NCBI GenBank assembly: GCA_905612515.1
Contig: CAJQSI010000092.1
Coordinates: forward strand, 1-56,229
Direction: 5' to 3'
From: an uncultured Opitutales bacterium
Lineage (GTDB): Bacteria > Verrucomicrobiota > Verrucomicrobiia > Opitutales > Seribacteraceae
DNA length: 56,229 nucleotides
Every line of letters starts with the position of its first letter. Within the stretch, counting starts at the first letter, position 1. Below, piece by piece: positions 17,441 through 26,138 of this stretch. The notes under the pieces are model-generated. The model did not search any database, was not told the DNA's origin, and saw nothing but the letters and a program-made list of their open reading frames with translations. The position numbers were made by a program, and so were the translations under genes.

Positions 17441-17558
17441 ATGAATGAATTTATAGTAGGAAAAGAGGTCAGATACAAACTATGTAGCGATGAAACCGCA
17501 ACTCGAAAGCCTTTGCAATCGCTAGTTTAGCGAGGAGAGCTTGCGGATGCTAAGAGGG

Positions 17559-19076
17559 TTATCCCGTTTTACCGGTAGGCATGTAACGATAGTACACTTC
17601 CAGCATGAGAATCGTCATTGTGGTTCGGTAAATGTCGGAGTCTCCGTGGTAGTTAGCCCCGTGGGGCCAATGCCCGTCGGATTCCTGAGCCGAGCATACG
17701 ATTTGCTGAAAGTTTTTGTTCCAAGCTCTCCAGTATTTCTGCCCGCCGCTCACGCCTGTTGCTTGAAAGCAGGCTTGGGCGTGGTAGTACCATTCGTAAA
17801 CGTTTACTCCCTTCCACTCAGTAGCTTGGTTGGCGATGATCCACTCCAGACCTTTCTGGGCCTCTTGGGATTTGGCATTTTTCCAAATTTGCAGGCAGAG
17901 AACTCCTGTGCCGGTAAGGCTCGGTTTCCCGCCACTTCCAATTTTATATGCAAATTTCCCTACAGAATCCTGACATTTTTTCGTGTACTCGACCGCCTTG
18001 TCCATGGCTTCGTCGAGGCCATCGATGGAAATTCCCGTGTAGGCCGCCGCCTTCAGTGCCTGAATGTTCCATCCCGTGACGGAAAGGTCGGTGTGGGCAC
18101 CAACACCTTTGCCGTAACCGTATGCCCAACCTCCGTTTTCGTTTTGCCCCTTGACGACATGTTCGGAAGCTCGCTTGGCGAAAAGCTCGAGCTTCTTGAT
18201 TTTGGTCATCGTGTAAGCTTCGCAAAGGGCGTAAGTCCTAATCGGATGGCTGTAGGATCCTTGATTGCCCCCCGCCATTTTTTCGGGCGGAGTAGAGGTG
18301 AGAAAGTTGATGGCTTTGTGTACGGTGGGACCGAATGCCGGCGAATCCTGCAACTCGCAATGTCCCAGGAAACTCAACAAGGCCATGGCCGTCATGGCGT
18401 TCTTGTCTTGCTTGGCTGGTTGACCGTCCTCACCTTTGGCGTCGCCGCCCCAAGAACCGTCCGCAGCTTGTGTGTTTTTGAGCCAATTCAAGCCGCGAAT
18501 GATCGCCGTCTCGGTAATGTCTTTTCCCCCGCCCGAACGCAGTCTGGCTACCCGTTTTTTCGGATCGCAACGATTTTGCATGGTTTTTGGGAGATTAAGC
18601 CCGATGCCCGCGAGGGCGCTTTTCATGGCATCGTTGTTCATGCTGACTTCCCCTGTCTCGGGGGAAGCAACATCCACTACCGCAGATAGCTCCTTGACAT
18701 CGATTTCGTTGAGGTCAGGCATTGCGATGTCGGAAATAGTGGTAGCTCGAAAAGTGGTTTTAACCGTTGGTTTCGCCTTTTTTTGCCGCTGCATCAGCTT
18801 AACTTTTTGTTGCTTCTGCTTTTGTTGGGTGGGAGCTACTCCTGCATCGGCGAAATCGGAAGAGCCTTCGCCGCCACCGGCTACGTAAATGATCAGTCCC
18901 CACATCACGACCAAAAAAATTGTTACGGAAACGAGGGAGACAAGCAGGCTGTTGAGCAGACGGTATTCCCTGAGATATTTGCCTAACGCGCTTTCTACCG
19001 GAGGGGCCACGGTGACGTGGTCGTGCTCTTCTTCCTCCATCGGGATTTCTTCGGGATATTCGGCTTCCTGATCCAT
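17559..19076 (-). CDS. Membrane-anchored prenyltransferase/squalene-oxidase repeat protein
   Basis: The 505-residue protein has an acidic cytosolic N-terminus. One membrane segment follows at about 42-68 (LLNSLLVSLVSVTIFLVVMWG), then a Lys/Gln-rich linker (about 82-105). Last is an alpha/alpha-toroid (about 185-500) with repeated QxxDGSWG-type motifs such as NTQAADGSWGGD, QNENGGWAYGYG and SAQESDGHWPHG. The domain belongs to the terpene-cyclase/prenyltransferase fold, but no DxDD motif is seen, so I regard it as a non-catalytic or unknown exported toroid, common in Planctomycetes and Verrucomicrobia. It is divergent from the YdjY and second toroid genes across 242 bp. Confidence 0.75.
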   Translation of the reverse strand: MDQEAEYPEEIPMEEEEHDHVTVAPPVESALGKYLREYRLLNSLLVSLVSVTIFLVVMWGLIIYVAGGGEGSSDFADAGVAPTQQKQKQQKVKLMQRQKKAKPTVKTTFRATTISDIAMPDLNEIDVKELSAVVDVASPETGEVSMNNDAMKSALAGIGLNLPKTMQNRCDPKKRVARLRSGGGKDITETAIIRGLNWLKNTQAADGSWGGDAKGEDGQPAKQDKNAMTAMALLSFLGHCELQDSPAFGPTVHKAINFLTSTPPEKMAGGNQGSYSHPIRTYALCEAYTMTKIKKLELFAKRASEHVVKGQNENGGWAYGYGKGVGAHTDLSVTGWNIQALKAAAYTGISIDGLDEAMDKAVEYTKKCQDSVGKFAYKIGSGGKPSLTGTGVLCLQIWKNAKSQEAQKGLEWIIANQATEWKGVNVYEWYYHAQACFQATGVSGGQKYWRAWNKNFQQIVCSAQESDGHWPHGANYHGDSDIYRTTMTILMLEVYYRYMPTGKTG

Positions 19077-19318
19077 GATCTTTTTTCTAAATGGTTTTAG
19101 TTTTATAACTAATGTAAGAGCGAACTTTCTCTAGGTCAAGTCCGGTCGATGGCGTTGCTTTTCTGCACTTCGATCTATTCCTCGTCATGCATCTAGCTTT
19201 ATTCATAGCTCGAGCCTGATCAGGAATTCTTGCAATTATCTTATGGAGTAGTCTCGATTTTTACGTAATTTTAGGTAAGCTGTAAGATTGTAACTTGCGG
19301 TGTAATCAATGTAGATTG

Positions 19319-20086
19319 ATGTTTCTAACTATTCCAATGCCTCTGAAATCCTTATATTCTTTCTTCTTTTGGTTTTTTTCGGCCATGCTTTTTTCCTCCG
19401 TGTCGGGCCAGGATCCCACACAGGATAGGAATGCCAGCATCAAAAAGGAACAGACTCCCAAGATTGAGCGAGTTGCCTCGGGCGTATATCGGGTAGAGAC
19501 CATACTTTTAGACAAGAACAGGAACCAAGTTTCCTTTCCTGCCGTAGTCAATCAGGTTCATGGTCTGGTCGAGTACGGAATCGTTCACGAGAACGGCAAG
19601 ACCCACGAATCCCTCTTTCGTACGAAAGTTCGTCCCATTCATCTGAACTTTGTGCTTCTGTTGGCCAAGTTGAAGCCCGCCAAGGGTTTTATCGAAAATC
19701 TTTGGGCGGAAAAACCCAAACCGATGGACGTGAGAGCTCACACGGTCGCCATAGACGTTTCTTGGGACTTCAATGGCTCGAAGGGCATCGCCTCTCTCGG
19801 ATCGTTTGCCCTTAATGAAAAGGACGACCAACCGATTGGACCCAGTGCATTCGTCTTCACCGGTTCCAAGTTTCTCGGCGGTGATTTTCAAGCCGAGTCG
19901 ACCGGTTCGATCCTTGCCGTTTATGCCGACGATTCATCCATGATCAATAGCGCCGACTACGACAGCAATAACGACGATGTGTGGTACGCCAACAAAAAGG
20001 CCTTACCTTCTCTGGAGACTCCCGTACTAATTACTTTGAAATTACCGAATAACGATCCGAAACCAAAACCGTTGCCAAGACCATGA
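19319..20086 (+). CDS. YdjY domain-containing secreted protein
   Basis: This 255-residue protein starts at the ATG at 19319; the ATG at 19337 would also give a signal peptide (MPLKSLYSFFFWFFSAM) and cannot be excluded. The YdjY-like core is NQVSFPAVVNQVHGLVEYGIV, then GKTHESLFRTKVRPIHLN and LLLAKLKPAKG. YdjY proteins are secreted and of unknown function. The stop overlaps the start of the toroid gene by ATGA at 20083, so both are translated together. The sequence ends in a Pro/Lys-rich tail. Confidence 0.78.
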   Translation: MFLTIPMPLKSLYSFFFWFFSAMLFSSVSGQDPTQDRNASIKKEQTPKIERVASGVYRVETILLDKNRNQVSFPAVVNQVHGLVEYGIVHENGKTHESLFRTKVRPIHLNFVLLLAKLKPAKGFIENLWAEKPKPMDVRAHTVAIDVSWDFNGSKGIASLGSFALNEKDDQPIGPSAFVFTGSKFLGGDFQAESTGSILAVYADDSSMINSADYDSNNDDVWYANKKALPSLETPVLITLKLPNNDPKPKPLPRP

Positions 20087-21255
20087 AGCCAATTTGTTTT
20101 TTCTCCATCTGCCTAGGGTTTTTCCTTTCTGCCTTTTACGGTTATGGTGTGCCCAAAGCCGAAGAGACGGTTGAGGACAGACACAACCTGTCTCTCCGCA
20201 ACGAAGTGGGGCGAGCCATCGAGAGGGGTGTGAAATGGCTCGCAACTGAACAAAACGCCACCTCCGGACAGTGGGGGGACGAAGAGTATCCCGCCATTAC
20301 CGGCCTTTCATTGCGTGCCATACATGGTGATCCTGCCCGCAAACACGGCGACAAATATTCTGCCGTCCTAGACAAAGGTTACTCTTTTATTCTTTCCAAA
20401 ACCCAGAGCGATGGAGGTATTTACGGCAAGGGCCTAGCCTCCTACAATACTTCCATTTGCCTAATGGCACTGTTGCAGCGCAAGAAACCCGAGTACAAAC
20501 CGGTTATTCTCAAAGCCCGCAACTTTCTCATTAACCAACAGCATGATTTCGACTCTCGCGGAGAAAACGACAATGTTTTCGACGGGGGGATTGGTTATGG
20601 CGCCAGATGGGCCCACTCCGATCTCTCCAATACTCACCTCGCAATGGAAGCGCTCTTCTACACCAAGAAAATGATCGAAACCGAGGAGGGTGACAAACTC
20701 GATTTGGATTGGAAAGCCGCCATTGCCTTTGTCGAGAAATGCCAGAATCTCCCTGAGAACAACAAGGAGAAGTGGGTTAGCGAAGATCCTGCGGACCGTG
20801 GCGGTTTCGTATATTTTCCGGGCAGCAGTATGGCGGGCGAGCGAAAGTTGGCCGACGGAAAGGTGGCTTTGCGTTCATACGGAAGTATGGGTTATGCTGG
20901 CATGCTTAGCTTTATTTACGCCGAAATGGATCCCAAGGATGCCCGCGTGAAAGCCGTTAGGGATTGGCTCGCCCAAAACTACAGCGTGAAGGAGAATCCG
21001 GGTCTTGGTCCACAGGGCATGTTCTATTATTTTCATACCATGGCAAAAGCCCTTTCTCTTTCTGGTTCTGAAAAGATAAAGGCCAAGGATGGTTCCCTCC
21101 ATGATTGGCGGCATGAACTTGCCCGGAAACTTTTCGACCTACAGAACCCCAAGGGTTACTGGCTCAATGAAAATGGACGATGGTGGGAGCGCGACCCTGT
21201 GCTCGTTACCTCTTACGCCTTACTCACTCTTGAACGTATTTACTACAGTCTGTAG
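20083..21255 (+). CDS. Secreted prenyltransferase/squalene-oxidase repeat protein
   Basis: The 390-residue protein has a signal peptide (FFSICLGFFLSAFYG) and then an alpha/alpha-toroid. The toroid carries GVKWLATEQ, KTQSDGGIYGKG and CQNLPENN-type repeats, with Gly/Trp-rich turns (NPKGYWLNENGRWWERDP). It is a paralogue of the anchored protein at 17559-19076 but lacks the membrane anchor. No DxDD catalytic motif is visible. It is co-transcribed with the YdjY gene. The reaction, if any, is unknown. Confidence 0.75.
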   Translation: MKPICFFSICLGFFLSAFYGYGVPKAEETVEDRHNLSLRNEVGRAIERGVKWLATEQNATSGQWGDEEYPAITGLSLRAIHGDPARKHGDKYSAVLDKGYSFILSKTQSDGGIYGKGLASYNTSICLMALLQRKKPEYKPVILKARNFLINQQHDFDSRGENDNVFDGGIGYGARWAHSDLSNTHLAMEALFYTKKMIETEEGDKLDLDWKAAIAFVEKCQNLPENNKEKWVSEDPADRGGFVYFPGSSMAGERKLADGKVALRSYGSMGYAGMLSFIYAEMDPKDARVKAVRDWLAQNYSVKENPGLGPQGMFYYFHTMAKALSLSGSEKIKAKDGSLHDWRHELARKLFDLQNPKGYWLNENGRWWERDPVLVTSYALLTLERIYYSL

Positions 21256-21289
21256 CTTTTTGCTTCTTCCTTTTCTTCGATCCGGGCGT

Positions 21290-21901
21290 TTGTCCTTTCG
21301 AGCGACATTGTGCGTCCTGCTGTTCCTGTTTCCGGCTTTTGCTCAAAGCTTTTCTGAAAAGTCGGTAATCGTTCCAAGCAAACCCGGCGATTCTCCAAGT
21401 CTCGCCAAGGTAGGAACGGGTTTAATTTTTGCAGATCTTCGCGAAGGAGATTCTCGTGAACTCGTATTGAAAAAACTGAAAGCAGCGAAATTTCGGGAAA
21501 TTCATGAAGAAAAGGAAAAACGCCTGATCCGTTGCGCTGCCAAGTTGAATGGTTTTCGCTACGAACTTGCCTGCAAGCTTGACGAGGATGGTAAGCTTTT
21601 GCTCTGTCTCCTAGAGGGAAGCAAGGGTTGGCAGTTTTCTTTTTACGATGAAACACTTGAACCACAATGGAACAACCTTCGGGGGATTTTGTCGGCGTTT
21701 TACGGCCCGAAGCGTTCTTCTCGACCACTTCCACCACTCGACAAGGTGCCCATGGGAGATCCCGGCGGATACGTGACCGATACTTGGGATCTGCCCGACC
21801 GTATTCTCCTGCTCACCGTACAGGCATTTCAAGTCAAGGATTGCTGTACCAAGCGGATGGTGGACTACTCCGGTTGCACCTTGCTCATTCAGCCCAAGTA
21901 A
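21290..21901 (+). CDS. Secreted protein of unknown function, uncertain start
   Basis: The frame runs far upstream inside the toroid gene, so the start must be chosen. A TTG at 21290 gives a short signal peptide (SFRATLCVLLFLFPAFAQS) and avoids overlap; a TTG at 21308 is equally possible. The 203-residue product has a mixed alpha/beta region (REGDSRELVLKKLKAAKFREI) and a region LACKLDEDGKLLLCLLEG. It ends with WDLPDRILLLTVQAF...CCTKRMVDYSGCTLLI, in which paired Cys could form disulfides. I do not recognise the family. It follows the YdjY and toroid genes and probably belongs to their operon. Confidence 0.5.
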   Translation: MSFRATLCVLLFLFPAFAQSFSEKSVIVPSKPGDSPSLAKVGTGLIFADLREGDSRELVLKKLKAAKFREIHEEKEKRLIRCAAKLNGFRYELACKLDEDGKLLLCLLEGSKGWQFSFYDETLEPQWNNLRGILSAFYGPKRSSRPLPPLDKVPMGDPGGYVTDTWDLPDRILLLTVQAFQVKDCCTKRMVDYSGCTLLIQPK

Positions 21902-22005
21902 ATGTTGTAGGCTTAGCCTGCCTGTGTTTTGCGATGGTTTCCATTTCTCGTAGTTGAAAAATCTTCGAAAATGGGCATCCTGTCCCTTTTTCTCCAAGTT
22001 AACCC

Positions 22006-22947
22006 ATGGGTATTTTTTCAAAATTTCGAGCCGGATTCCGACAAGGTAGTCAAGCCATTCGCGGTGCTTTCGATCTTCTTTCCGGTCGAGGGAAACTAGA
22101 CGAAGACACCCTTCTTGAGCTTGAGGAAGCCCTTTATGCAAGCGATTTCGGTGTGGAGACAACGGAGGAAATCCTCGATGGCATTCGCGAAGCTCACCGT
22201 AAGGACAAGGAACTTCGTGGTAAGGACGCCGTTGTTTTAGCGAGAACGATCCTCACTCGAGTCTTGGATGGGGCCGAAAGTGGTTTCGCGCCAAGTGAAT
22301 CGCTCGAAGACAAACCCGAGGTCGTCTGCTTGATTGGCGTAAACGGTTCCGGCAAAACTACGACCTGCGCCAAGCTCGGGCACCTCTGGACAAATACCGG
22401 GAATTCCGTCCTTCTTGGAGCCTGTGACACTTTTCGAGCCGCCGCAACCGAGCAATTGAAGAGTTGGTCAACTCGTTTGAGCCTTGAAATCGTGTCCGGG
22501 CATCACGGTTCTGATGCCGCCGCGGTTGCTTATGATGCTTATGAGGCTGCAGAATCACGGGGCCGCGATCTCTTGCTTTTGGATACTGCCGGCCGCTTGC
22601 ACGTCAAGGAGGGGCTCATGGAGGAGCTCTACAAGATGCGACGAGTGCTCCAAAAAAAGAATCCTGCAGCTCCACACCATTCTTGGTTGGTTGTTGATGG
22701 GTCTACGGGTGTGAATGCCGTCGAGCAGGCACGCGTCTTTCACGAGAGGTTTGGTCTCACCGGACTGGTCGTGACTAAGCTTGACGGAACCTCCAAGGGT
22801 GGAGCGATTGTAGGAATTTATCGGGAGTTGAAACTCCCCATTCACTTTATAGGCCTTGGGGAAGCTCCTGATGATCTGCAGCCTTTTTCGGTCGATCATT
22901 ATGTGGATTCCATTCTTCCTTTGGAGGTCGAAACAGTCGAGGATTAG
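22006..22947 (+). CDS. ftsY: Signal recognition particle receptor FtsY
   Basis: The 313-residue GTPase docks SRP-ribosome complexes at the inner membrane. It has the N helical domain (LDEDTLLELEEALYASDFG) and then the G domain with IGVNGSGKTTT (P-loop), CDTFRAAATEQL, LLDTAGR, TKLDGTSKGG and GLGEAPDDLQPF, all expected in FtsY rather than Ffh. The acidic A domain of E. coli FtsY is absent; the N-terminus starts directly with an amphipathic MGIFSKFRAGF helix, enough for membrane contact. It is 66 bp before aroB on the same strand. Confidence 0.96.
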   Translation: MGIFSKFRAGFRQGSQAIRGAFDLLSGRGKLDEDTLLELEEALYASDFGVETTEEILDGIREAHRKDKELRGKDAVVLARTILTRVLDGAESGFAPSESLEDKPEVVCLIGVNGSGKTTTCAKLGHLWTNTGNSVLLGACDTFRAAATEQLKSWSTRLSLEIVSGHHGSDAAAVAYDAYEAAESRGRDLLLLDTAGRLHVKEGLMEELYKMRRVLQKKNPAAPHHSWLVVDGSTGVNAVEQARVFHERFGLTGLVVTKLDGTSKGGAIVGIYRELKLPIHFIGLGEAPDDLQPFSVDHYVDSILPLEVETVED

Positions 22948-23013
22948 AGTTTCTGCCTGCCTCCGGTTCATGTTTGTCATTTCCGTTTTTTTTCGCATGC
23001 TTCGGTGGAGTAG

Positions 23014-24123
23014 ATGGTTATACAAGAAAAGGTGGTCCAACCATTGCGCGTTGGGCTGGGTGAACGTTCCTACGAGATTTTCGTTGGGCGTAACCTTTCT
23101 GGTGACATCCGGCGTATGGTTGAATCCCTGCGCGAAAGCAACCGACGGATCGTGGTGTTGGCGGACGAGCAACTGGCAACTCTTCAACCGACTTTTCTTA
23201 CCGATGCGTTTGGCGATTGTCCAAGGCTTGAGCTACCTTCAGGGGAAACCACGAAGTCTCTAGAAAAGCTTGGGCTTGTCTTGGATTTCCTTGCCGACTC
23301 AAAACTGGATCGTTCGGCTTGCGTTTTCGTAGTTGGGGGAGGGGTGACCGGTGACCTTGGCGGTTTTGCGGCAGCTTCCTTCCTTCGCGGAATCGACTTC
23401 ATTCAAGTTCCGACCACCTTGCTGGCAATGGTCGATAGTTCCGTGGGAGGGAAAACGGGCATCAACCTCTCGGCGGGCAAGAACCTCGTGGGTGCTTTTC
23501 ATCAACCTCGAGCGGTTTTTGCCGATGTGGATCTGCTTGCCTCTTTGTCGCCTCGGGAATTTGCGGCGGGCATGGCGGAAGTGATCAAGTACGGACTCCT
23601 CGGCGATCGAGAGTTGTATGAGCGTCTACTCAAGTCGGAGGCATTTACTGCGACTAGTCCTGAGATTGGGGATATCATTAAGCGTTGCTGTCAAAACAAA
23701 GCTCGAATTGTTGAAGGAGACGAGCGGGAAACCGATTCCGGGGTTGGTGGCCGAGCTCTGCTTAATCTTGGGCACACATTCGCTCACGCCATAGAGGCTG
23801 TCGCCGGTTATGGGGAATATTTACATGGCGAAGCAGTGGCAATCGGGATGGTTTGCGCCCTTCGTCTTTCAGAAAAACTGGAATTTTTGGAACTCGGGAA
23901 TGGTCCCGATTTGGAAGCTTTGCTTGGTCGACAAGGTTTGCCCACGGTTTTGCGTGCTCCTTTGGCGTTGAAACCGTTACTGAATGCGATGCACTCGGAC
24001 AAAAAGGTCAAGGGTGGTATGCTTCGCTTTGTGGTGATGGATGCCGTTGGCGTGTCCCGCGTGGCGGAAGACGTTCCACTTTCCCTTGTGGAGGACACTT
24101 GGCGAACGATTGGCGCCTCATAG
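23014..24123 (+). CDS. aroB: 3-dehydroquinate synthase
   Basis: The 369-residue enzyme converts DAHP to 3-dehydroquinate, the second step of the shikimate pathway, using NAD and a divalent metal. Diagnostic motifs are VGGGVTGDLGGFAAASFLRG, QVPTTLLAMVDSSVGGKTGIN, GMAEVIKYGLLGD, and the metal His motifs NLGHTFAHAIE and LHGEAVAIGM. Length is normal. It lies between ftsY and a gene of unknown function with a 10-bp gap, probably in one transcription unit running to lpxA. Confidence 0.96.
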   Translation: MVIQEKVVQPLRVGLGERSYEIFVGRNLSGDIRRMVESLRESNRRIVVLADEQLATLQPTFLTDAFGDCPRLELPSGETTKSLEKLGLVLDFLADSKLDRSACVFVVGGGVTGDLGGFAAASFLRGIDFIQVPTTLLAMVDSSVGGKTGINLSAGKNLVGAFHQPRAVFADVDLLASLSPREFAAGMAEVIKYGLLGDRELYERLLKSEAFTATSPEIGDIIKRCCQNKARIVEGDERETDSGVGGRALLNLGHTFAHAIEAVAGYGEYLHGEAVAIGMVCALRLSEKLEFLELGNGPDLEALLGRQGLPTVLRAPLALKPLLNAMHSDKKVKGGMLRFVVMDAVGVSRVAEDVPLSLVEDTWRTIGAS

Positions 24124-24133
24124 GGAATTGACG

Positions 24134-24742
24134 ATGGCGTGCTTCGAGGAAGAGGTGGTTCGAGCTTATTTCGAGGTGAACGGTTTTCTCGTTCGCTCGG
24201 CCGGGCATCCTTCCGAGGCGGGCAAAAAGAGGGCCGGCGCCTTGCCCACTCTGGCTGTCTTGAATCCTGAGGTGACGGAAAACGCCACCAACTTTAGTTT
24301 TCGCCTCTTCACCACTGACATTGGGAGGATTCGTGCCGCTATCGTTTCCATTCTGAGTTGGGATTCAATCGGTTTTTCGGCAAACTTACTTTCGAGCGAT
24401 GCCGGTTTGCTGAAGTTCATAAAGGCGGAGGTCACGACCAAGCGCTTGAAGTCGGGTTTTTCTCCCCCAGTCAATTTGCCCGAGGCTCGTATGGGCAATT
24501 GTTTGCGACTGCTCGTGTTGCCTGCCTTGCCCCACGCGGAAGAAAAGATTAGAGAAGCTTTGGAAGTTTTGCGAGAAGCTGGGGTACAAGGAGTCTACAC
24601 TTTTCGCGTTATGTTGGAAAACTTATTAGGTCGAGTGAAACCCAATAGCGACTACTCGAAGTCGGAGTCGTTGCAAGCCCTTCGTATCATCAAGGCCTAC
24701 GGTCTTGCGAAGGAACCGCAACTTGAGATGTTCGGTGATTAA
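24134..24742 (+). CDS. Conserved-looking protein of unknown function between aroB and lpxA
   Basis: The start is set at the ATG at 24134 (MACFEEEVVRAYFEVNG), 10 bp after aroB; an earlier in-frame ATG lies inside aroB. The product is 202 residues, cytosolic, without signal or membrane segment. It has FRLFTTDIGRIRAAIVSILSW and a central Lys-rich part (KAEVTTKRLKSG). The C-terminus, RVMLENLLGRVKPNSDYSKS then LRIIKAYGLAKEPQLEMFGD, looks helical. I recognise no family. Its stop lies just before the lpxA start, so it is part of a housekeeping operon, which suggests a core rather than accessory role. Confidence 0.6.
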   Translation: MACFEEEVVRAYFEVNGFLVRSAGHPSEAGKKRAGALPTLAVLNPEVTENATNFSFRLFTTDIGRIRAAIVSILSWDSIGFSANLLSSDAGLLKFIKAEVTTKRLKSGFSPPVNLPEARMGNCLRLLVLPALPHAEEKIREALEVLREAGVQGVYTFRVMLENLLGRVKPNSDYSKSESLQALRIIKAYGLAKEPQLEMFGD

Positions 24743-24746
24743 TGGG

Positions 24747-25562
24747 ATGACTGCCTCTATTCACGAAACCGCCATACTGGGAGCAGGGGCGAAACTGGGC
24801 TCTAATGTCAGGATAGGCCCTTACGCGATTGTGGAGGACGAGGTTGAATTGGGCTCCGATTGTTTTGTGGAGGCCCATGCAATCGTGAAAAATGGAACAG
24901 TGCTTGGGGATGGGTGTCGGGTAGGGCATTTTGCGGTGGTGGGTGGTGAACCTCAATATCTCGCGTTCGATCCGGCGACATCCTCGGGAGTCAAGGTGGG
25001 CAAGGGTACTCGTATCGGCGAGGGAGTCACCATTCACCGATCCATTCGTGAAAAAGAGGTTACGTGCGTTGGCGATAATGTTTTTCTCATGGGGTATTCG
25101 CATGTGGCTCATGATTGCTTGGTGGGAGATCAAGTCGTGGTTGCCAATGGGGCATTGCTGGGCGGGCACGTCGAATTGGGAAAATACTGCTTTGTCGGTG
25201 GAGGTGCAGCTTTTCACCAGTTCGTCAGGGTAGGGGACGGGGCTATGGTCGGTGGCATGGCCGAGGTTTCGGTTGATGTCCCGCCCTTCGTTACCGTTGC
25301 TCGTCGCAATCTCGCCTGCGGTCTGAATCTCGTGGGTTTGCGTCGTCGAGAGTTTTCCCAAAAAGTGATTGGAGACATAAAGGAATGCTACCGAGCAGTC
25401 TATTTTCACGAAGGAAACCCGCAGAGTCGCGCGGAGGAGACATTGGCGTCGGGCGAACTTCCCTCCACCTCGCAAGGGAGAGAATTCTTGGAGTTTTTTC
25501 TATCCGGTGAGCGAGGCTTTGTTCGAAACCGAAAGAAGCAAGTTCCCGAAGATGACTCTTGA
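24747..25562 (+). CDS. lpxA: UDP-N-acetylglucosamine acyltransferase
   Basis: The start at 24747 (MTASIHETAIL) gives a 271-residue protein; an upstream frame overlaps the previous gene and is rejected. It is a left-handed beta-helix of hexapeptide repeats with GGEPQYLAF and the catalytic His in MGYSHVAHDC, and a helical C-terminus. It transfers the first acyl chain in lipid A synthesis, so the organism is a lipid A-bearing Gram-negative. Confidence 0.93.
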   Translation: MTASIHETAILGAGAKLGSNVRIGPYAIVEDEVELGSDCFVEAHAIVKNGTVLGDGCRVGHFAVVGGEPQYLAFDPATSSGVKVGKGTRIGEGVTIHRSIREKEVTCVGDNVFLMGYSHVAHDCLVGDQVVVANGALLGGHVELGKYCFVGGGAAFHQFVRVGDGAMVGGMAEVSVDVPPFVTVARRNLACGLNLVGLRRREFSQKVIGDIKECYRAVYFHEGNPQSRAEETLASGELPSTSQGREFLEFFLSGERGFVRNRKKQVPEDDS

Positions 25563-25600
25563 GCTTAGGCTCATCGCACATTATTTTGAAGTCTCTTTAG

Positions 25601-25981
25601 ATGAGCGTAACGCTAAATATGGATACTCAACCCGATCTTGTTCGCAAAGGCGACGAACGACTGGTTCGCCTTACCGGATCCGCTGGCAGCAAGCTGCATA
25701 AACTTATTGATCGTGAACAAACAGGTGATTTTTTACGTATCCGAATTACAGGTGGCGGATGCAATGGTCTTTCTTACAATATGAAATTCGTCCCATTGGG
25801 AAAGAAAGGTGATATTCTAGTTGAAAGTGCAGGCGTTGGCGTCCTTGTTGATTCCAAGACCGCGCTTTACTTGCGGGGCACGACGCTTGAATTTTCCGAC
25901 AAATTAGTCGGTGGAGGTTTCAAGTTCCAAAACCCAAACGCCAAAGCTAGCTGTAGTTGTGGCGAAAGCTTCAACCTATAA
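25601..25981 (+). CDS. HesB/IscA/ErpA-type iron-sulfur carrier
   Basis: The 126-residue A-type carrier has the three conserved Cys: one in GGGCNGLSY and two in CSCGESF near the C-terminus. It accepts Fe-S clusters from the assembly machinery and passes them to apoproteins. A second start at 25619 would drop six residues. It lies 38 bp after lpxA. No isc or suf genes are nearby, which favours an ErpA-like role, but IscA/SufA cannot be excluded. Confidence 0.88.
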   Translation: MSVTLNMDTQPDLVRKGDERLVRLTGSAGSKLHKLIDREQTGDFLRIRITGGGCNGLSYNMKFVPLGKKGDILVESAGVGVLVDSKTALYLRGTTLEFSDKLVGGGFKFQNPNAKASCSCGESFNL

Positions 25982-26138
25982 TTTATTATTTCCTTTTCTA
26001 AACGAAATCCTCTTTAAAAAGCTTGCCTCGCCTCACTTAGAGAGCAATCCTTTATTTTTTCGTAGATAATTTTCTTCCAAATCCATGGTCCTTTCTCAAC
26101 CCCTTAATAGCCACCACCTGTCGGTGTGAATCAACTAC

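Noticed and set aside
17519-17533. Hairpin TCGCTA-gtt-TAGCGA after the anchored toroid gene as terminator
   Set aside because: The stem is short and no T-run follows on the minus strand.
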